Below, piece by piece: positions 50,801 to 59,931 of a stretch of 60,024 nt of DNA (position 1 is the stretch's first letter; every line of letters begins with the position of its first letter). The notes beneath the pieces were generated by a model, which worked only from the letters and a program-made list of their open reading frames with translations, was not told the DNA's origin and ran no database searches. The translations under genes and the position numbers were made by a program. Source of the DNA: Bacillota bacterium (GTDB taxonomy: Bacteria > Bacillota > Clostridia > Saccharofermentanales > Fastidiosipilaceae); the NCBI GenBank assembly GCA_023388435.1, contig JAEWGG010000015.1, positions 1-60,024 of the forward strand, in the 5' to 3' direction.

Positions 50801-53800
50801 TGGACCTGCTCGTGTCCACCGTCTTAGCGAAGCGGTAGCCATCCTCGTTCACAGGCAGGACATAGGCGGAGCCGTCCTTATTCGCTGGGAACTCCACCGC
50901 CTGGCTGGCAGCCTGCTGGCGACGGGTCACGGCAGGCTCGCTGCCCTCCACCGTCTTCTCCAGACGTTCGCCTACATGGAAGCTGACCGTATCGACTTTT
51001 GCCGTGGGGGCGAAGGTCTCCGCCGCCGTCTTCACATAGACCTGGACGGTATTGCTCAGAGTGGAGCCGTCCTGGAAGCTGACCGTCACCGTCACCGCCT
51101 GCTGATGCAGGGTCTTAGTCTCCTGGTTCGCCGGAGCGTTGGCTGGTGTCTTGGTCTTGGTGTCAAGGCCTGTGAGGCTGACGCTGCTACCCTCAGGGAG
51201 CGCATTGCGCTGGGCCTCAGCAATCAGGCTCTTCTCCTCATCCGCGCTGAGCTGATGGGCGTAGTCGAAGGTCTGGGACTGCGTCAGCAGCGTCTTGCCG
51301 TGCGCTTTCTGGAAGCGGTCCGCATCACTCTCCACCGCAATGTTCAGGCCCACGCGGTCCACCGTCGTATCCGGGTAGGTCAGGACTATCTGGGCCGGAC
51401 TGGCCTGCTGGGTCTGCGCCGTATCGGGCTGCGGATTGAAGCTGTAGGTCGTTCCCGACTCCGGAACACGGTCAAGGCCCGTCAGCTGGTCCTTAGCCAG
51501 CGCCGACCAGTCAGCGACCTGCTGTCTGTAGTTCAGTGTGAGGGTCTGTCCGCCCTCCGCCGGATACTTGCTCGGATCCAGGCTCGGATTGAAGGTGTCG
51601 GCCGCCGTCCGCACGCGGACGACTACGGGAATGTTCTCCAGCTTGCTGCCATCCGAGAAGGTGACGGTCAGCTTGTGCTCGCTCTTGTGGTAGTCGGCAC
51701 CCTTGTAACTGTCACCGGGCTTCTGTGCCGGGACGAAGTCCACAGCCTTATCCAAGCTGAGCTGCGCCGTGTTGGGCAGGTTCTGGACCTTCGTCTCATC
51801 CAGCAGAGCCCTGGCCTGGAAGCCCTCCTGGCCGAAGTCCTGGTTGTAGTCGTAGATGATCTCCGACTTGGCCGTCAGATTGCCGAAACGCTTCGTCCAG
51901 GTCTCGGCCTCACCGCGCACCACAACCCAGGCATCCACGGTCTCGGAAGTCTGGTCAGGATAGGTAATTTTGACCTTCGCGGCCTGTCTCCCCGCCTTCT
52001 GGGTATTGACCAGGGGCGCAACAAACGTGTAGCTCGTACCCTGGGGCAGACCCTGGCCCTTGTCAACCGCGGCCTCCGCATCCGTGTCCGTCAGCTGGTG
52101 GCCGAAGTCCACGGTAATCGTCTTGCCGGTGGGCTGGAAGCTGTCTGCCGCCGAGCGCACGGTCACGGGGACATGGACCGTATCGCGGGTACCGTCCTTA
52201 TAGGTCACTGTCACGGTGGCCACCTGGGGATAGCTGCCCGGTGCAGTTGTGTCAATCGTGCTCCAATCCTGGCTGTAGCCCTTGGCGTCCAGCTCGGTCT
52301 GGTTCGTGATCTGGGCCTTCAGATCCTCTGTACCCTTCTGGTAGCCATAGGGTACGGTCAGGGCCTCGACCACGGGCTCCTTCTGATCCGCCTCCGCATT
52401 CTGGAGGACGGTGATTTTGCCGGACATCGGCTCCGAGCTCTGGTCAGGATACGTGACGAGGAAGCTCACGGTCTGGGCCTTCCCATCACGCTGCTGCGGA
52501 TTGTAGGTCGAGGGCTGGGGCAGGGTCACCGTTGTCGCCGGCGGAAGCTGCTTCCCAACCTGAACCGTCGTCAGGCCCTTGAGCGTCTCGGCGCTGGGGG
52601 TCGTCCCATAGCCGACCGTCTGATCGCTGATGGAGGGCTCAAAGGTGTCGGCCGCCGTCTTGACCGTCACAGCCTGTGTCCCTGTCAGGCTGGACCCATC
52701 AGGGAAGGTCAGTGTCAGCTTCACCGTCTGCTCGTGCTTGCCAGATGCCGCAGCGGGGCTGGTCGGGCTGGTGTTGAGCTCCGCCACCGTCAGGGAGGAA
52801 CCCTTGGGCAGGGCGGTCAGCTGGGCCGGATTCAGGAGCTTGGAGGCCTCGTTGGCATCGCTGTCGTCAGCCCCGGCCTCCGCCTTCTTGCTGTAGCTCG
52901 CGGGCACACTCTGGCCATAGTCATAGTTCTGAGTCTGGCCCTGGAGACCGTTCGGGAACTTCTTCAAGAAGCGGTCCGCATCGCTCTCCACCGTCAGCTT
53001 GAAGGGGAGGGTGTCGCTCGTCGTATCTGGATAATTTACGGTCAGGGCCTCGTCCTTCTCCTGGATCGACCCACTGGTATCCAGGTCAGGCTTCAGGTCG
53101 TAGCCCGTACTCTCGGGCACACGATTCAGGGAGGTGGGGTCCAGCAGACCCTTGGCGTAGCCGGCCTCGTCATCAATCTGTGCACCCTGGTTCAGGGTCA
53201 GCAGATCGGTCTTCTGGTCCTGGGCCTTGCTGAAGAGATCGGCCTTGAGCACAGGGCTAAAGGTATCGGCCGCCGTCCGCACGCGGACGACTGCAGGGAT
53301 GTTTTCCAGCTTGCTGCCATCCGAGAACGTGACGGTCAGCTTGTGCTCGCTCTTGTGGTAGTCGGCGCCGTTGTACTTGTCGCCAGGCTTCTGCGTCGGG
53401 ACGAAGTTCACGTCCTTGTCCAGGCTGACTGCCGCCGTGCTGGGCAGGGTCGCCGCCTTGGCCGTATCCAGCAGTTCTTTGGCCTGGAAACCCTCCTTGC
53501 CAAAGTCCTGGTTGTAGTCGTAGATGATCTCGGTCCTGGCCGTCAGCGCTCCGTTATTCTTCGTCCAGGTCTCGGCCTCGCCGCGCACCACGACCCAGGC
53601 ATCCACGGTATCAAACGTGCCATCGGGATAGCTGACCTTGACCTTCGCGGGCTGCCGCCCAGGCTGCTGGGTATTGACCAGGGGATCCACAAATTCGTAG
53701 CTCGTACCCTGGGGCAGGCCCTGGCCCTTGTCCACCGCAGACTCGGCATCCGCGTTCGTCAGGCTGTGGCCGAAGTCCACCGTGATGGTCTTACCCGAGG

Positions 53801-56800
53801 GATCGAAGCTGTCCTTAGCGGAGAGGACGGTCACGGGCACGTTTACGGTGTCGCTGGTGTCATCCTTATAGGTCACGGTGACGGTCGCCACATCGGGATA
53901 GCTACCCGGTGTATTCGTGTCAATCGTGCTCCAATCCTGGCTGTAGCTCTTGGCGTCCAGCTCGTCCTTATTCGTGATCTGGGCCTTCAGGTCCTCTGTA
54001 CCCTTCTGGTAACCGTAGGGCACGGTCAGGGCTGTGACATCAGGCTCCTTCTGATCCGCCTCCGCATTCTGGAGGACGGTGATCTTACCAGGCATCGTCT
54101 CGAAACTCTGGTCAGGATACGTGACGAGGAAGTTCACGGTCTGGGCTTTCCCATCACGCTGCCGCGGATTGTAGGTTGAGGGCTGGGGCAGGGTCACCGT
54201 TGTCGCCGGCGGAAGCTGCTTCCCGGGCTGAACCGTCGTCAGGCCCTTGAGCGTCTCGGCGCTGGGGGTCGTCCCATAGCTGACCGTCTGATCGCTGATG
54301 GAGGGTTCGAAGGTGTCGGCCGCCGTCTTGACCGTCACGCCCTGCTTCACCGTCAGCGTGGACTTGTCGGGGAAGGTCAGTGTCAGCGTCACCGTCTGCT
54401 CGTGCTTGCCAGATTGCGCAGCCGGGCTGGTCGGACTGGTGTTGAGGCCCTCCACCGTCAGGGCGGAACCCTTGGGCAGGGCGGTCAGCTGGGCCGGCTT
54501 CAGGAGCTTGGAGGCCTCGTTGGCGTCGCTGTCATCCTTACCAGCCTCCGCCTTCTTGCTGTAGCTCGTGGGCACATCCTGGCTGTAGTCATAGTTCTGA
54601 GTCTGGCCCTGGAGACCGTCTGGGAACTGCTTCAAGAAGCGGTCCGCATCGCTCTCTACCGTCAGATTGAAGGGGAGGGGGTCGCTCGTCTTATCGGGGT
54701 AGAGGATGGTCAGCCTCTCCCCGCGCTCCTTCACTGGCGCCGTGGTGTCCAGCTTGGGGCGGATGGCATAGATGGCGGTCTCCGGCACGCGCTCCAGTGT
54801 TTTGGCAACGATGAGCTCCTTGGCATAGGCCACCTCGTTGCCGACTTTCTCGTCCTTACTCAGGGTCAGCAGCGGCGTTCGCCCGTCCTCAGACAGGGTG
54901 AAGCGCTCCTGCTTGAACTGGGGATCGAAGGTGTCCGCAGCCGACTTCACCCGGGCCTTCGCCGTCTCGCTCAGGCTCGAACCGTCGCTGAAGCTCAGGG
55001 TGATCCTGAGCTCTGTGACGTGGTAGCGAACGCCGTCGCTCTCAGCCTTTCCAGGCTCCGTGGTCGGCAGCAGGTTGATCTGATTCGGATTCATGGAGAC
55101 CTGGGCCGTCTGAGGCAGGAGGGCCCGCTGCTCCGCCGTCAGGAAGTCGGCGGCCACAATAGGCTTATTCTTACTGGGGTCCTCGTTGTGTTCGCGGTCC
55201 TCGTTGTAGTCATAGGTCTGGTCCTGCGTGTTCAGCTTCGTCTGGCTGTGCTCTTCCTTCCAGCGCGTGGCCTCGCTCTTGACCACGATGAGCACGTCCA
55301 GGTCCTCGTCCTTGGACTCATCCTGGTAGGTCACGACAATCTTATTGGGCGTACCCTGGGTGGACTCCACGGCCGTATTGGGGGCTGTCTGGAAATCATA
55401 ACCTCCGATGGCGGCGACATAGTCCGCGCCTTTTTCCGTGCCGAAGGTCACGGCCGCCTTGGCTGCCGCCTGTGCCTTGTTCAGCTTGCTGTCCTCGGCG
55501 GAGCTGGCTGTCAGGTCCTCACCCATATTGAAGGTCAGGATCTTGCCGTTCTTCAGCTGCGGGCTGAAGGTCTGGGCGGCGGTCTTCACCGTGATGGCCT
55601 GGTCCTTCTCGAGCGTGCTCTGATCGCTGAAGGTCACCGTCACCCGCACCGTCTGCTCGTGCTTGCCAGAGGCTGCTGCCTTCTGCTTGGGCGTGGTGTT
55701 GATGGCCGTCACGCTGACCTGGGTTCCAGGCTCCAGATTCTTCAGGTACTCAGGCTCAATCAGGAGGGCTGCGGCGGGCAGGTCCGCATCGTTGCTCCCC
55801 TTGGCCGCCTGCTTGGTATAGGTCAGGACAGGCTTCGAAGCATAGTCGAATTCCTGGGTCTGGGTTTTTAGTGGCGGATTCTTCTCCGCCATGCTCAGGA
55901 CGGTCAGCTTGAGGGGCAGGGAATCGATCGTCTTATCGGGGTAGAGGACGGTCAGGGTCTCGCTCTTCTCACTGACGCTGGCAGAGGTATCCAAGGTGGG
56001 GCGGATGTCGTAGATGGTATCCGCCGGCACGCCGTCCAGCGTGCTGGGATCCAGCAGGCCCTTGGGGTAGGCCCCGTTACTTGAGACGGAGGCCCCCTTG
56101 TCCAGAGTCAGGACGCCGTTTACGACCTTGGCCGTGTCCAGCTGGGGACTGAAGGTGTCCGCGGCGGACCTGACCCGCGACTTCACCCCCTTCAGCTCCA
56201 GCTTGGACTGGTCGCCGAAGGTGATGGTGACTGTGTGCTCCCGCTCGTGGTAGCTGGTCTTATCTGCGGCGTCCGCGGCGGGTGTAATATTCGGCTTCAC
56301 CTTAGGCTGCAGGTCAACTTCCGGGCTCATGCTGTAGGTCACGCCCGTCAGCTTCTTCTTGGCCTCCGCCGTCAGGAAGTCCTCGGCCTTGATCGGATTA
56401 TTCGTCCGATCCTCGTTGTAGTTGAAGATGAGGGTCTGGGTCTCGGGCAGCTTATTGCCGTTCTGCTCTTTCCAGTAGTCGGCCTGGCTCTTGAAGTCGA
56501 TGTGGGCCTGGACCTCCTCACTGCTCCCATCCCCGTAGGTGACCAGGACCGTGACCGCGGTCTCACCGACAGACTGGGCGTCCGCGGCGGGGGCCGTCCC
56601 CTGCTTAAAGGCATAGGTATAGCTGTCGGGCTGGGCCTCCGCGTTCTCGGGATGCCCCTCCGTCGGGAAACTCACCAGGCTCTTGGCGTGCGTATCCGTC
56701 AGATTCGTGCCCACGGGCAGGCTTATCCGTCCGCCCACGGGGCTGAGCTTGTCGGCCAGGGTCTGCTCGCGGTATTCGATGCTGAGCACGGGACTGCGGC

Positions 56801-59630
56801 CGCCCTGCTCGGGCAGCAGGATGCCGCTGAACTTGGGCTTAAGCTGCTCGGCGCTCAGGACGCGGTAATAGGTCTTGGCCGCGGAGCCCTGGCCCACGGT
56901 CAGGGTCTCGGGGGCCAGCTCGGCCTGGCTCTCCTGGAGGTCCGCATACATGCCCGGGAGGCCGATGAAGCTGTCCGCAAACTGATTGCTGCTCCGGCCC
57001 TGGGCGTCCGTCAGCTTACGGACCACAATGAAGCGGTCGCCGTTGCCCAGGTTGCTGGGGTCAAGGGCCCACTCCGCCTGGAGGCGGATATTGTTGAAGT
57101 TGACCGTACCGTCGATCTCGGTGATGCGCTTGCTGACCACCTTGACGCCGTTGAGCTGATTGGGATTGTCCCTGGTCGCAGCCTTGAAACCGGGGCTGCG
57201 CTGGGCGGCGGTCAGGTCGATGCGCAGGTCCTCACCGGGCTGCAGCAGGAGATCGTAGTCCGTGTCCCAGCCGCTGCCGTCCTTGCCGTACTGCACGCGC
57301 CAGCCCTTGAAGATGGCCCCGTCCATGCGCGGCACGTCCGTGCCCACGTGGATGACCGTGCGGCCCTTGACGTCGAAGCTGAGATTCGTGTCCGGGTTGT
57401 AGCTCTGGTAGTTCCCAGGATTGGCAATCTGGCCGCCGCCCAGGTCATAGCTGAGCGAGACGGGCTGCAGCTTGGCGCTGATGCCGACAATATTCATGCC
57501 GCCGTAGTGGGAGACGTTCTTATTACTTCCGCCGCCACCGCCATCGACCTGGATGTCGGAGCTCGCGAAGACGGGGTACTCCCCATAGAAGCCCCACATA
57601 CGCTCGCTACCAGGCAGCTTGGCCCTGGGGGTCGGCTTGGACCAGAAGGAGGTCTTAAACTTCTCTTGCGTGGCCTCCTGGTTGCCGTAGCGCTGGAGGA
57701 AGACCGCCGTCTTGTCGACGTACTCGGGATCCGTATAGCCGTTGACCACGTCGCCGCGGAGGAAGACGCGGGGGTTAGTATTGTGGGCCCTGCGGGCTCC
57801 GAAGGTGCTGTCAGCGTAGCTGCCCTGGAGGCCACGGGTCTCGATATAGGCCTCGGCCCCGGCCAGCTGCCTCCATTTCTGCTCACTACTCGGGGGGATA
57901 GAGCCGCCATAGCCCAGGCGGCCCGCGAAGGTCTCCACATTCTCCACACCGACATTGTTGTAGAGGCCGACCTTCACGTTGTCACTGGTGAACCACTCCG
58001 TAGTCAGGTCCACGTCGGTCTGGAGGTTCTCGATGGTCACCGCATAGACGGTGCGCATGGAGTTCCAGTAGCCGTTGGGCGACACACTGCCGTCCCAGCC
58101 ATTCTTCCAGCTGGAGGTGCGCTCACCAGCCCCAATATACGAATCCGCCCTGCGCTTCGCCAGGAGATTCGTGTAGTCGCGGGTGTACTCCTCCGTCAGG
58201 GTCGGCTGGCGCTCCCCGTTTCGGATGCTGGCCAGGGGCCCCGCCCACTTGGCCGGCTTGGCGTCGATCAGGGTGATGCGGACAGTGGAGCCCGCCAGGG
58301 GGCCCGTCTGCACGTAGGTCTCGCTGACATTGTTCGGCCAGTTCAGGGCCTTGCCCATGATCTCCTGATAGTACCAGTGGTAGAACTCCCCCTTCGTGCC
58401 TCTGTTATTATCACCACTGTTCCAGTAGGGGTCGTAGCCCTGGTTCTGGGCGTAGGCGTTGACGATCCAGGGGGCCTTGACGATACCGCCGCTGCTCTCG
58501 TAGTAGGGGGGGTTATTCTTGTAATTGGACCCCGCCACCGGATAGCCCTTGACGACACCCTCATAGAAGCCCTTGCCGAAGCGGCCGAAGGGCTGGGGGG
58601 CGCCGAAGCTCTGGCCATTCAGATGCACGGCCGCCAGGAAGATTGAGAAGCTGCTGCGGCCCGCTGCCCATTGACGGTTGTTCATATCGAAGGTGCGGTC
58701 GTGGTAGACGTGGAAGTTGACCGTGGAGTTGTAGCTGCGGGTCACCTCATCTCCGGCCTCCACGCCCGTGCCATTCGCCGTCTCGATGTCGATGGACTTA
58801 TTCGCCGCCGGGAAGTCGTAGCGGTCCTGGGCGGTCTTGGCGGCATAGGTATAGCCGATCTGCCAGTCATTGCTGAGCCCCGTGCGGTCGGGCGAGCTGC
58901 TGCCGTCGGGGCGGTAGGCCTTGACCCGCACCGAGCTGCGGGCGCGGGCGCTGGCAGTGATGGTCACCGTCTGCGGGGTCTTGATCTCGTACTGCCAGAT
59001 GGTGCGGGCATAGCGGCCGTCCCGAGTCACCACGGAGAAGTCGTTCACCTTGCTGACTGTGGCCCGTCCGCCATTGCTGAGGCTCACCTCGGGATACATG
59101 TTGCGCGGGGTGGAGACCGTGAAGCGGGCCGTGGCCATGCCCCCGGAGATCTCCGCCGTAGCGGGGCCCTCCACCGCCACATCGCCATTAGCTTCCTTAT
59201 AAATAAGGCGCACAGTCTGGCCGATGTTGTAGGCGTCGACCATGATCTTCTCGGAATCCGCGACGGGGTAGTAGAGCTTGGCCGACTGCGCGGGGACCTT
59301 GTCCAGGGTCACCCAGACCTTGTCGCCGTCACGGCGCAGGCTCCGCACCGTCTGCTCCTTATTCCCGTTCTTCACATAGATGCGCAGCGAATTGTACTCC
59401 GAGCTTCCCACACGGACATTGCCCGTCAGGGCCCCGTCCGAGACCTGGCTGTCCTCGATCGGCACGCTGTCGCTGATCACCCTGCCCGTACTGGCGTCCA
59501 CCAGCGTGACGGAGAACTTATTCCCCAGACCCGCATCGGCCCGGATACCCAGGGGCTGATACAGGCCCGCCAGCATCGTAGAAGCCAGAAGCAGGCTAAG
59601 CAGGCGTTGTTTCCACCGACGATTTCTCAT
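47823..59630 (-). CDS. Giant cell-wall-anchored surface protein with about 30 Rib-like modules
   Basis: A 3,935-residue secreted protein. A signal peptide (about 1-32, ending GIRADA) leads to an N-terminal region of about 1,000 residues rich in Tyr, Trp and Gly, probably the binding head, with a beta-rich segment VSLSYDLGGGQI...FKGWRV. Then come about 30 tandem modules of 80-97 residues, each ending in a V(T/K)V(K/E)(T/S)xADTF-like junction and carrying YPDGS-type strands, as in Rib/alpha surface repeats. The C-terminus has a Pro/Thr-rich wall region, sortase motif IPRTG, a hydrophobic helix and KRRSQEED. I noticed no cysteine. ATG 59630 follows GAGGTG. Probably an adhesin of variable length. 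Modules 7-12 and 13-18 form a super-repeat. Confidence 0.9.
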   Translation of the reverse strand: MRNRRWKQRLLSLLLASTMLAGLYQPLGIRADAGLGNKFSVTLVDASTGRVISDSVPIEDSQVSDGALTGNVRVGSSEYNSLRIYVKNGNKEQTVRSLRRDGDKVWVTLDKVPAQSAKLYYPVADSEKIMVDAYNIGQTVRLIYKEANGDVAVEGPATAEISGGMATARFTVSTPRNMYPEVSLSNGGRATVSKVNDFSVVTRDGRYARTIWQYEIKTPQTVTITASARARSSVRVKAYRPDGSSSPDRTGLSNDWQIGYTYAAKTAQDRYDFPAANKSIDIETANGTGVEAGDEVTRSYNSTVNFHVYHDRTFDMNNRQWAAGRSSFSIFLAAVHLNGQSFGAPQPFGRFGKGFYEGVVKGYPVAGSNYKNNPPYYESSGGIVKAPWIVNAYAQNQGYDPYWNSGDNNRGTKGEFYHWYYQEIMGKALNWPNNVSETYVQTGPLAGSTVRITLIDAKPAKWAGPLASIRNGERQPTLTEEYTRDYTNLLAKRRADSYIGAGERTSSWKNGWDGSVSPNGYWNSMRTVYAVTIENLQTDVDLTTEWFTSDNVKVGLYNNVGVENVETFAGRLGYGGSIPPSSEQKWRQLAGAEAYIETRGLQGSYADSTFGARRAHNTNPRVFLRGDVVNGYTDPEYVDKTAVFLQRYGNQEATQEKFKTSFWSKPTPRAKLPGSERMWGFYGEYPVFASSDIQVDGGGGGSNKNVSHYGGMNIVGISAKLQPVSLSYDLGGGQIANPGNYQSYNPDTNLSFDVKGRTVIHVGTDVPRMDGAIFKGWRVQYGKDGSGWDTDYDLLLQPGEDLRIDLTAAQRSPGFKAATRDNPNQLNGVKVVSKRITEIDGTVNFNNIRLQAEWALDPSNLGNGDRFIVVRKLTDAQGRSSNQFADSFIGLPGMYADLQESQAELAPETLTVGQGSAAKTYYRVLSAEQLKPKFSGILLPEQGGRSPVLSIEYREQTLADKLSPVGGRISLPVGTNLTDTHAKSLVSFPTEGHPENAEAQPDSYTYAFKQGTAPAADAQSVGETAVTVLVTYGDGSSEEVQAHIDFKSQADYWKEQNGNKLPETQTLIFNYNEDRTNNPIKAEDFLTAEAKKKLTGVTYSMSPEVDLQPKVKPNITPAADAADKTSYHEREHTVTITFGDQSKLELKGVKSRVRSAADTFSPQLDTAKVVNGVLTLDKGASVSSNGAYPKGLLDPSTLDGVPADTIYDIRPTLDTSASVSEKSETLTVLYPDKTIDSLPLKLTVLSMAEKNPPLKTQTQEFDYASKPVLTYTKQAAKGSNDADLPAAALLIEPEYLKNLEPGTQVSVTAINTTPKQKAAASGKHEQTVRVTVTFSDQSTLEKDQAITVKTAAQTFSPQLKNGKILTFNMGEDLTASSAEDSKLNKAQAAAKAAVTFGTEKGADYVAAIGGYDFQTAPNTAVESTQGTPNKIVVTYQDESKDEDLDVLIVVKSEATRWKEEHSQTKLNTQDQTYDYNEDREHNEDPSKNKPIVAADFLTAEQRALLPQTAQVSMNPNQINLLPTTEPGKAESDGVRYHVTELRITLSFSDGSSLSETAKARVKSAADTFDPQFKQERFTLSEDGRTPLLTLSKDEKVGNEVAYAKELIVAKTLERVPETAIYAIRPKLDTTAPVKERGERLTILYPDKTSDPLPFNLTVESDADRFLKQFPDGLQGQTQNYDYSQDVPTSYSKKAEAGKDDSDANEASKLLKPAQLTALPKGSALTVEGLNTSPTSPAAQSGKHEQTVTLTLTFPDKSTLTVKQGVTVKTAADTFEPSISDQTVSYGTTPSAETLKGLTTVQPGKQLPPATTVTLPQPSTYNPRQRDGKAQTVNFLVTYPDQSFETMPGKITVLQNAEADQKEPDVTALTVPYGYQKGTEDLKAQITNKDELDAKSYSQDWSTIDTNTPGSYPDVATVTVTYKDDTSDTVNVPVTVLSAKDSFDPSGKTITVDFGHSLTNADAESAVDKGQGLPQGTSYEFVDPLVNTQQPGRQPAKVKVSYPDGTFDTVDAWVVVRGEAETWTKNNGALTARTEIIYDYNQDFGKEGFQAKELLDTAKAATLPSTAAVSLDKDVNFVPTQKPGDKYNGADYHKSEHKLTVTFSDGSKLENIPAVVRVRTAADTFSPVLKADLFSKAQDQKTDLLTLNQGAQIDDEAGYAKGLLDPTSLNRVPESTGYDLKPDLDTSGSIQEKDEALTVNYPDTTSDTLPFKLTVESDADRFLKKFPNGLQGQTQNYDYGQSVPASYSKKAEAGADDSDANEASKLLNPAQLTALPKGSSLTVAELNTSPTSPAAASGKHEQTVKLTLTFPDGSSLTGTQAVTVKTAADTFEPSISDQTVGYGTTPSAETLKGLTTVQVGKQLPPATTVTLPQPSTYNPQQRDGKAQTVSFLVTYPDQSSEPMSGKITVLQNAEADQKEPVVEALTVPYGYQKGTEDLKAQITNQTELDAKGYSQDWSTIDTTAPGSYPQVATVTVTYKDGTRDTVHVPVTVRSAADSFQPTGKTITVDFGHQLTDTDAEAAVDKGQGLPQGTSYTFVAPLVNTQKAGRQAAKVKITYPDQTSETVDAWVVVRGEAETWTKRFGNLTAKSEIIYDYNQDFGQEGFQARALLDETKVQNLPNTAQLSLDKAVDFVPAQKPGDSYKGADYHKSEHKLTVTFSDGSKLENIPVVVRVRTAADTFNPSLDPSKYPAEGGQTLTLNYRQQVADWSALAKDQLTGLDRVPESGTTYSFNPQPDTAQTQQASPAQIVLTYPDTTVDRVGLNIAVESDADRFQKAHGKTLLTQSQTFDYAHQLSADEEKSLIAEAQRNALPEGSSVSLTGLDTKTKTPANAPANQETKTLHQQAVTVTVSFQDGSTLSNTVQVYVKTAAETFAPTAKVDTVSFHVGERLEKTVEGSEPAVTRRQQAASQAVEFPANKDGSAYVLPVNEDGYRFAKTVDTSRSNAPDGQTMDIEIHYQDGSVGKVETTVLVESQADIWKRTNNKSKLTAVPQTYDYGQRLTAADQRAMIEDISDLGQVTLSIAPEVNTRPEAGGHNQTVTATLRFSDGSSLESEPIAVTIRTAADTFNPELSALTVGYQQSPSLEELKRSISDATKPQPKNLEPSDIQNVELTADSNFNPEDQSGTPQQVSYTITYTDGSTETVQTTITVLQNSDKMTYEPQVEPLVLPYGADLPDLGQQITNQYRDGGENPEGTLPPGTRLVSDPNGIDTKVPGQYTGRVQLTYPDGSQETVTVPVTVKTAAESFKPVPDNGLVLPFGSVPTDKDAAKTIRPNDADGKPLPPGTTVRFKEQPNTGKTGEQEVTVTVRFPDGSETDVTVTITIEDEATTWEKEHGKLEGQDQSFGYGQVLTARDHEGFIKNFERLPAGVTVEVEPAVNTKPQTPAEREQQVTVTVRFSDGSERKVTARAKIGPASDYYQPQANGKIEVPRGSKPGPTEAESAIITTDESGNPLFPEGTRFDFKDPIDTATPGDKAGIVVITYPDGSTAEVPVTVHVNSDAETFLKQNPAGVKTQDQDFRYGEPVTDEKLRGFIEDGQQKDLPEGTTVSVSPEINTRPSKPEEREQSVIVTIHFPDGSTLQSEEPQPKAKIGPASEGFTLEENPERFEQPVGTVLGDYPEGGVPDRDPAAVGRIQLKDKDGNPVDLPEGVTVRYKNPVELQEPGKHSAIVEVRFPDGSSLEREITVWALSEAEIFVKENGELKARDQSFDYGQELTERDNEGFLFPEQLQKLPKTARIEVIAPDNADGKINTRPRTEAERQQRVEIRVIFADGSVLSATAKAIIGGQAQSWLKGQGGQLHLQEQTFPYGHEVSTEDKLNFVVNRKDLPEGVRVEIHPEINTKPGEEGPWTQLVEVELRFPDGSSIRGQVQVHIEKPAIQPTPAPTAAPTQTGQKPLPPTATAIPRTGEAALPGLALTLIMLSFILLAIKRRSQEED
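51590..52985 (-). repeat. Super-repeat copy B in the giant gene (modules 13-17)
   Basis: This stretch is nearly the same as 53258-54653, at a constant offset of 1,668 bases (556 codons). The match holds at several landmarks, for example the PSISDQT and NAEADQKEP modules and the DRFLKKFPNG block. Differences are scattered substitutions. Confidence 0.85.
53258..54653 (-). repeat. Super-repeat copy A in the giant gene (modules 7-11)
   Basis: Partner of 51590-52985, offset 1,668 bases, covering five high-identity modules; the sixth module of each unit (12 and 18) has diverged. Such long in-frame repeats allow recombination that adds or removes 556 residues. Confidence 0.85.
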
Positions 59631-59697
59631 CCCAATCACCTCTCCATAGGTTCGCACGTGCTCATACAGGGAGACACGTATGCATCGTAACAGACGT

Positions 59698-59726
59698 ATT
59701 CTAGGGGAAAAGCCTCCTAATAACAA
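59698..59726 (-). promoter_or_regulatory. Promoter of the giant surface-protein gene
   Basis: TTGTTA (59726-59721), exactly 17 bases, TAGAAT (59703-59698) on the minus strand. The leader would be about 60 bases, ending in GAGAGGTGATTGGG before the ATG. Upstream the DNA is very AT-rich (59750-59800). Confidence 0.6.
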
Positions 59727-59931
59727 GCATTCTTATGTAACACTATGAAGACAGACTTTTACAATATGCAAAAAAATAAAAAAATACACTTTTGCTTATT
59801 TTACGGACAGGGACAAGCAGGCTTTGTTCTTCGGTTTAAGGCACTCGCAGAGACAATAGAGACTCAGTAAATCTGTATATTTTAGCAGAGAAATCCAGAC
59901 AATACGGACGGGATTAGAACTTCGGAGGTAT

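Noticed and set aside
48636..54179. A plus-strand open frame of 1,847 codons opposite the giant gene, and two further ones at 54402-55871 and 56235-58646.
   Set aside because: They lie wholly antisense to a protein with a signal peptide, repeats and a sortase motif. The openness follows from the minus-strand gene avoiding TTA, CTA and TCA codons in one register, and the translations are Arg/Leu/His-rich with no domain.
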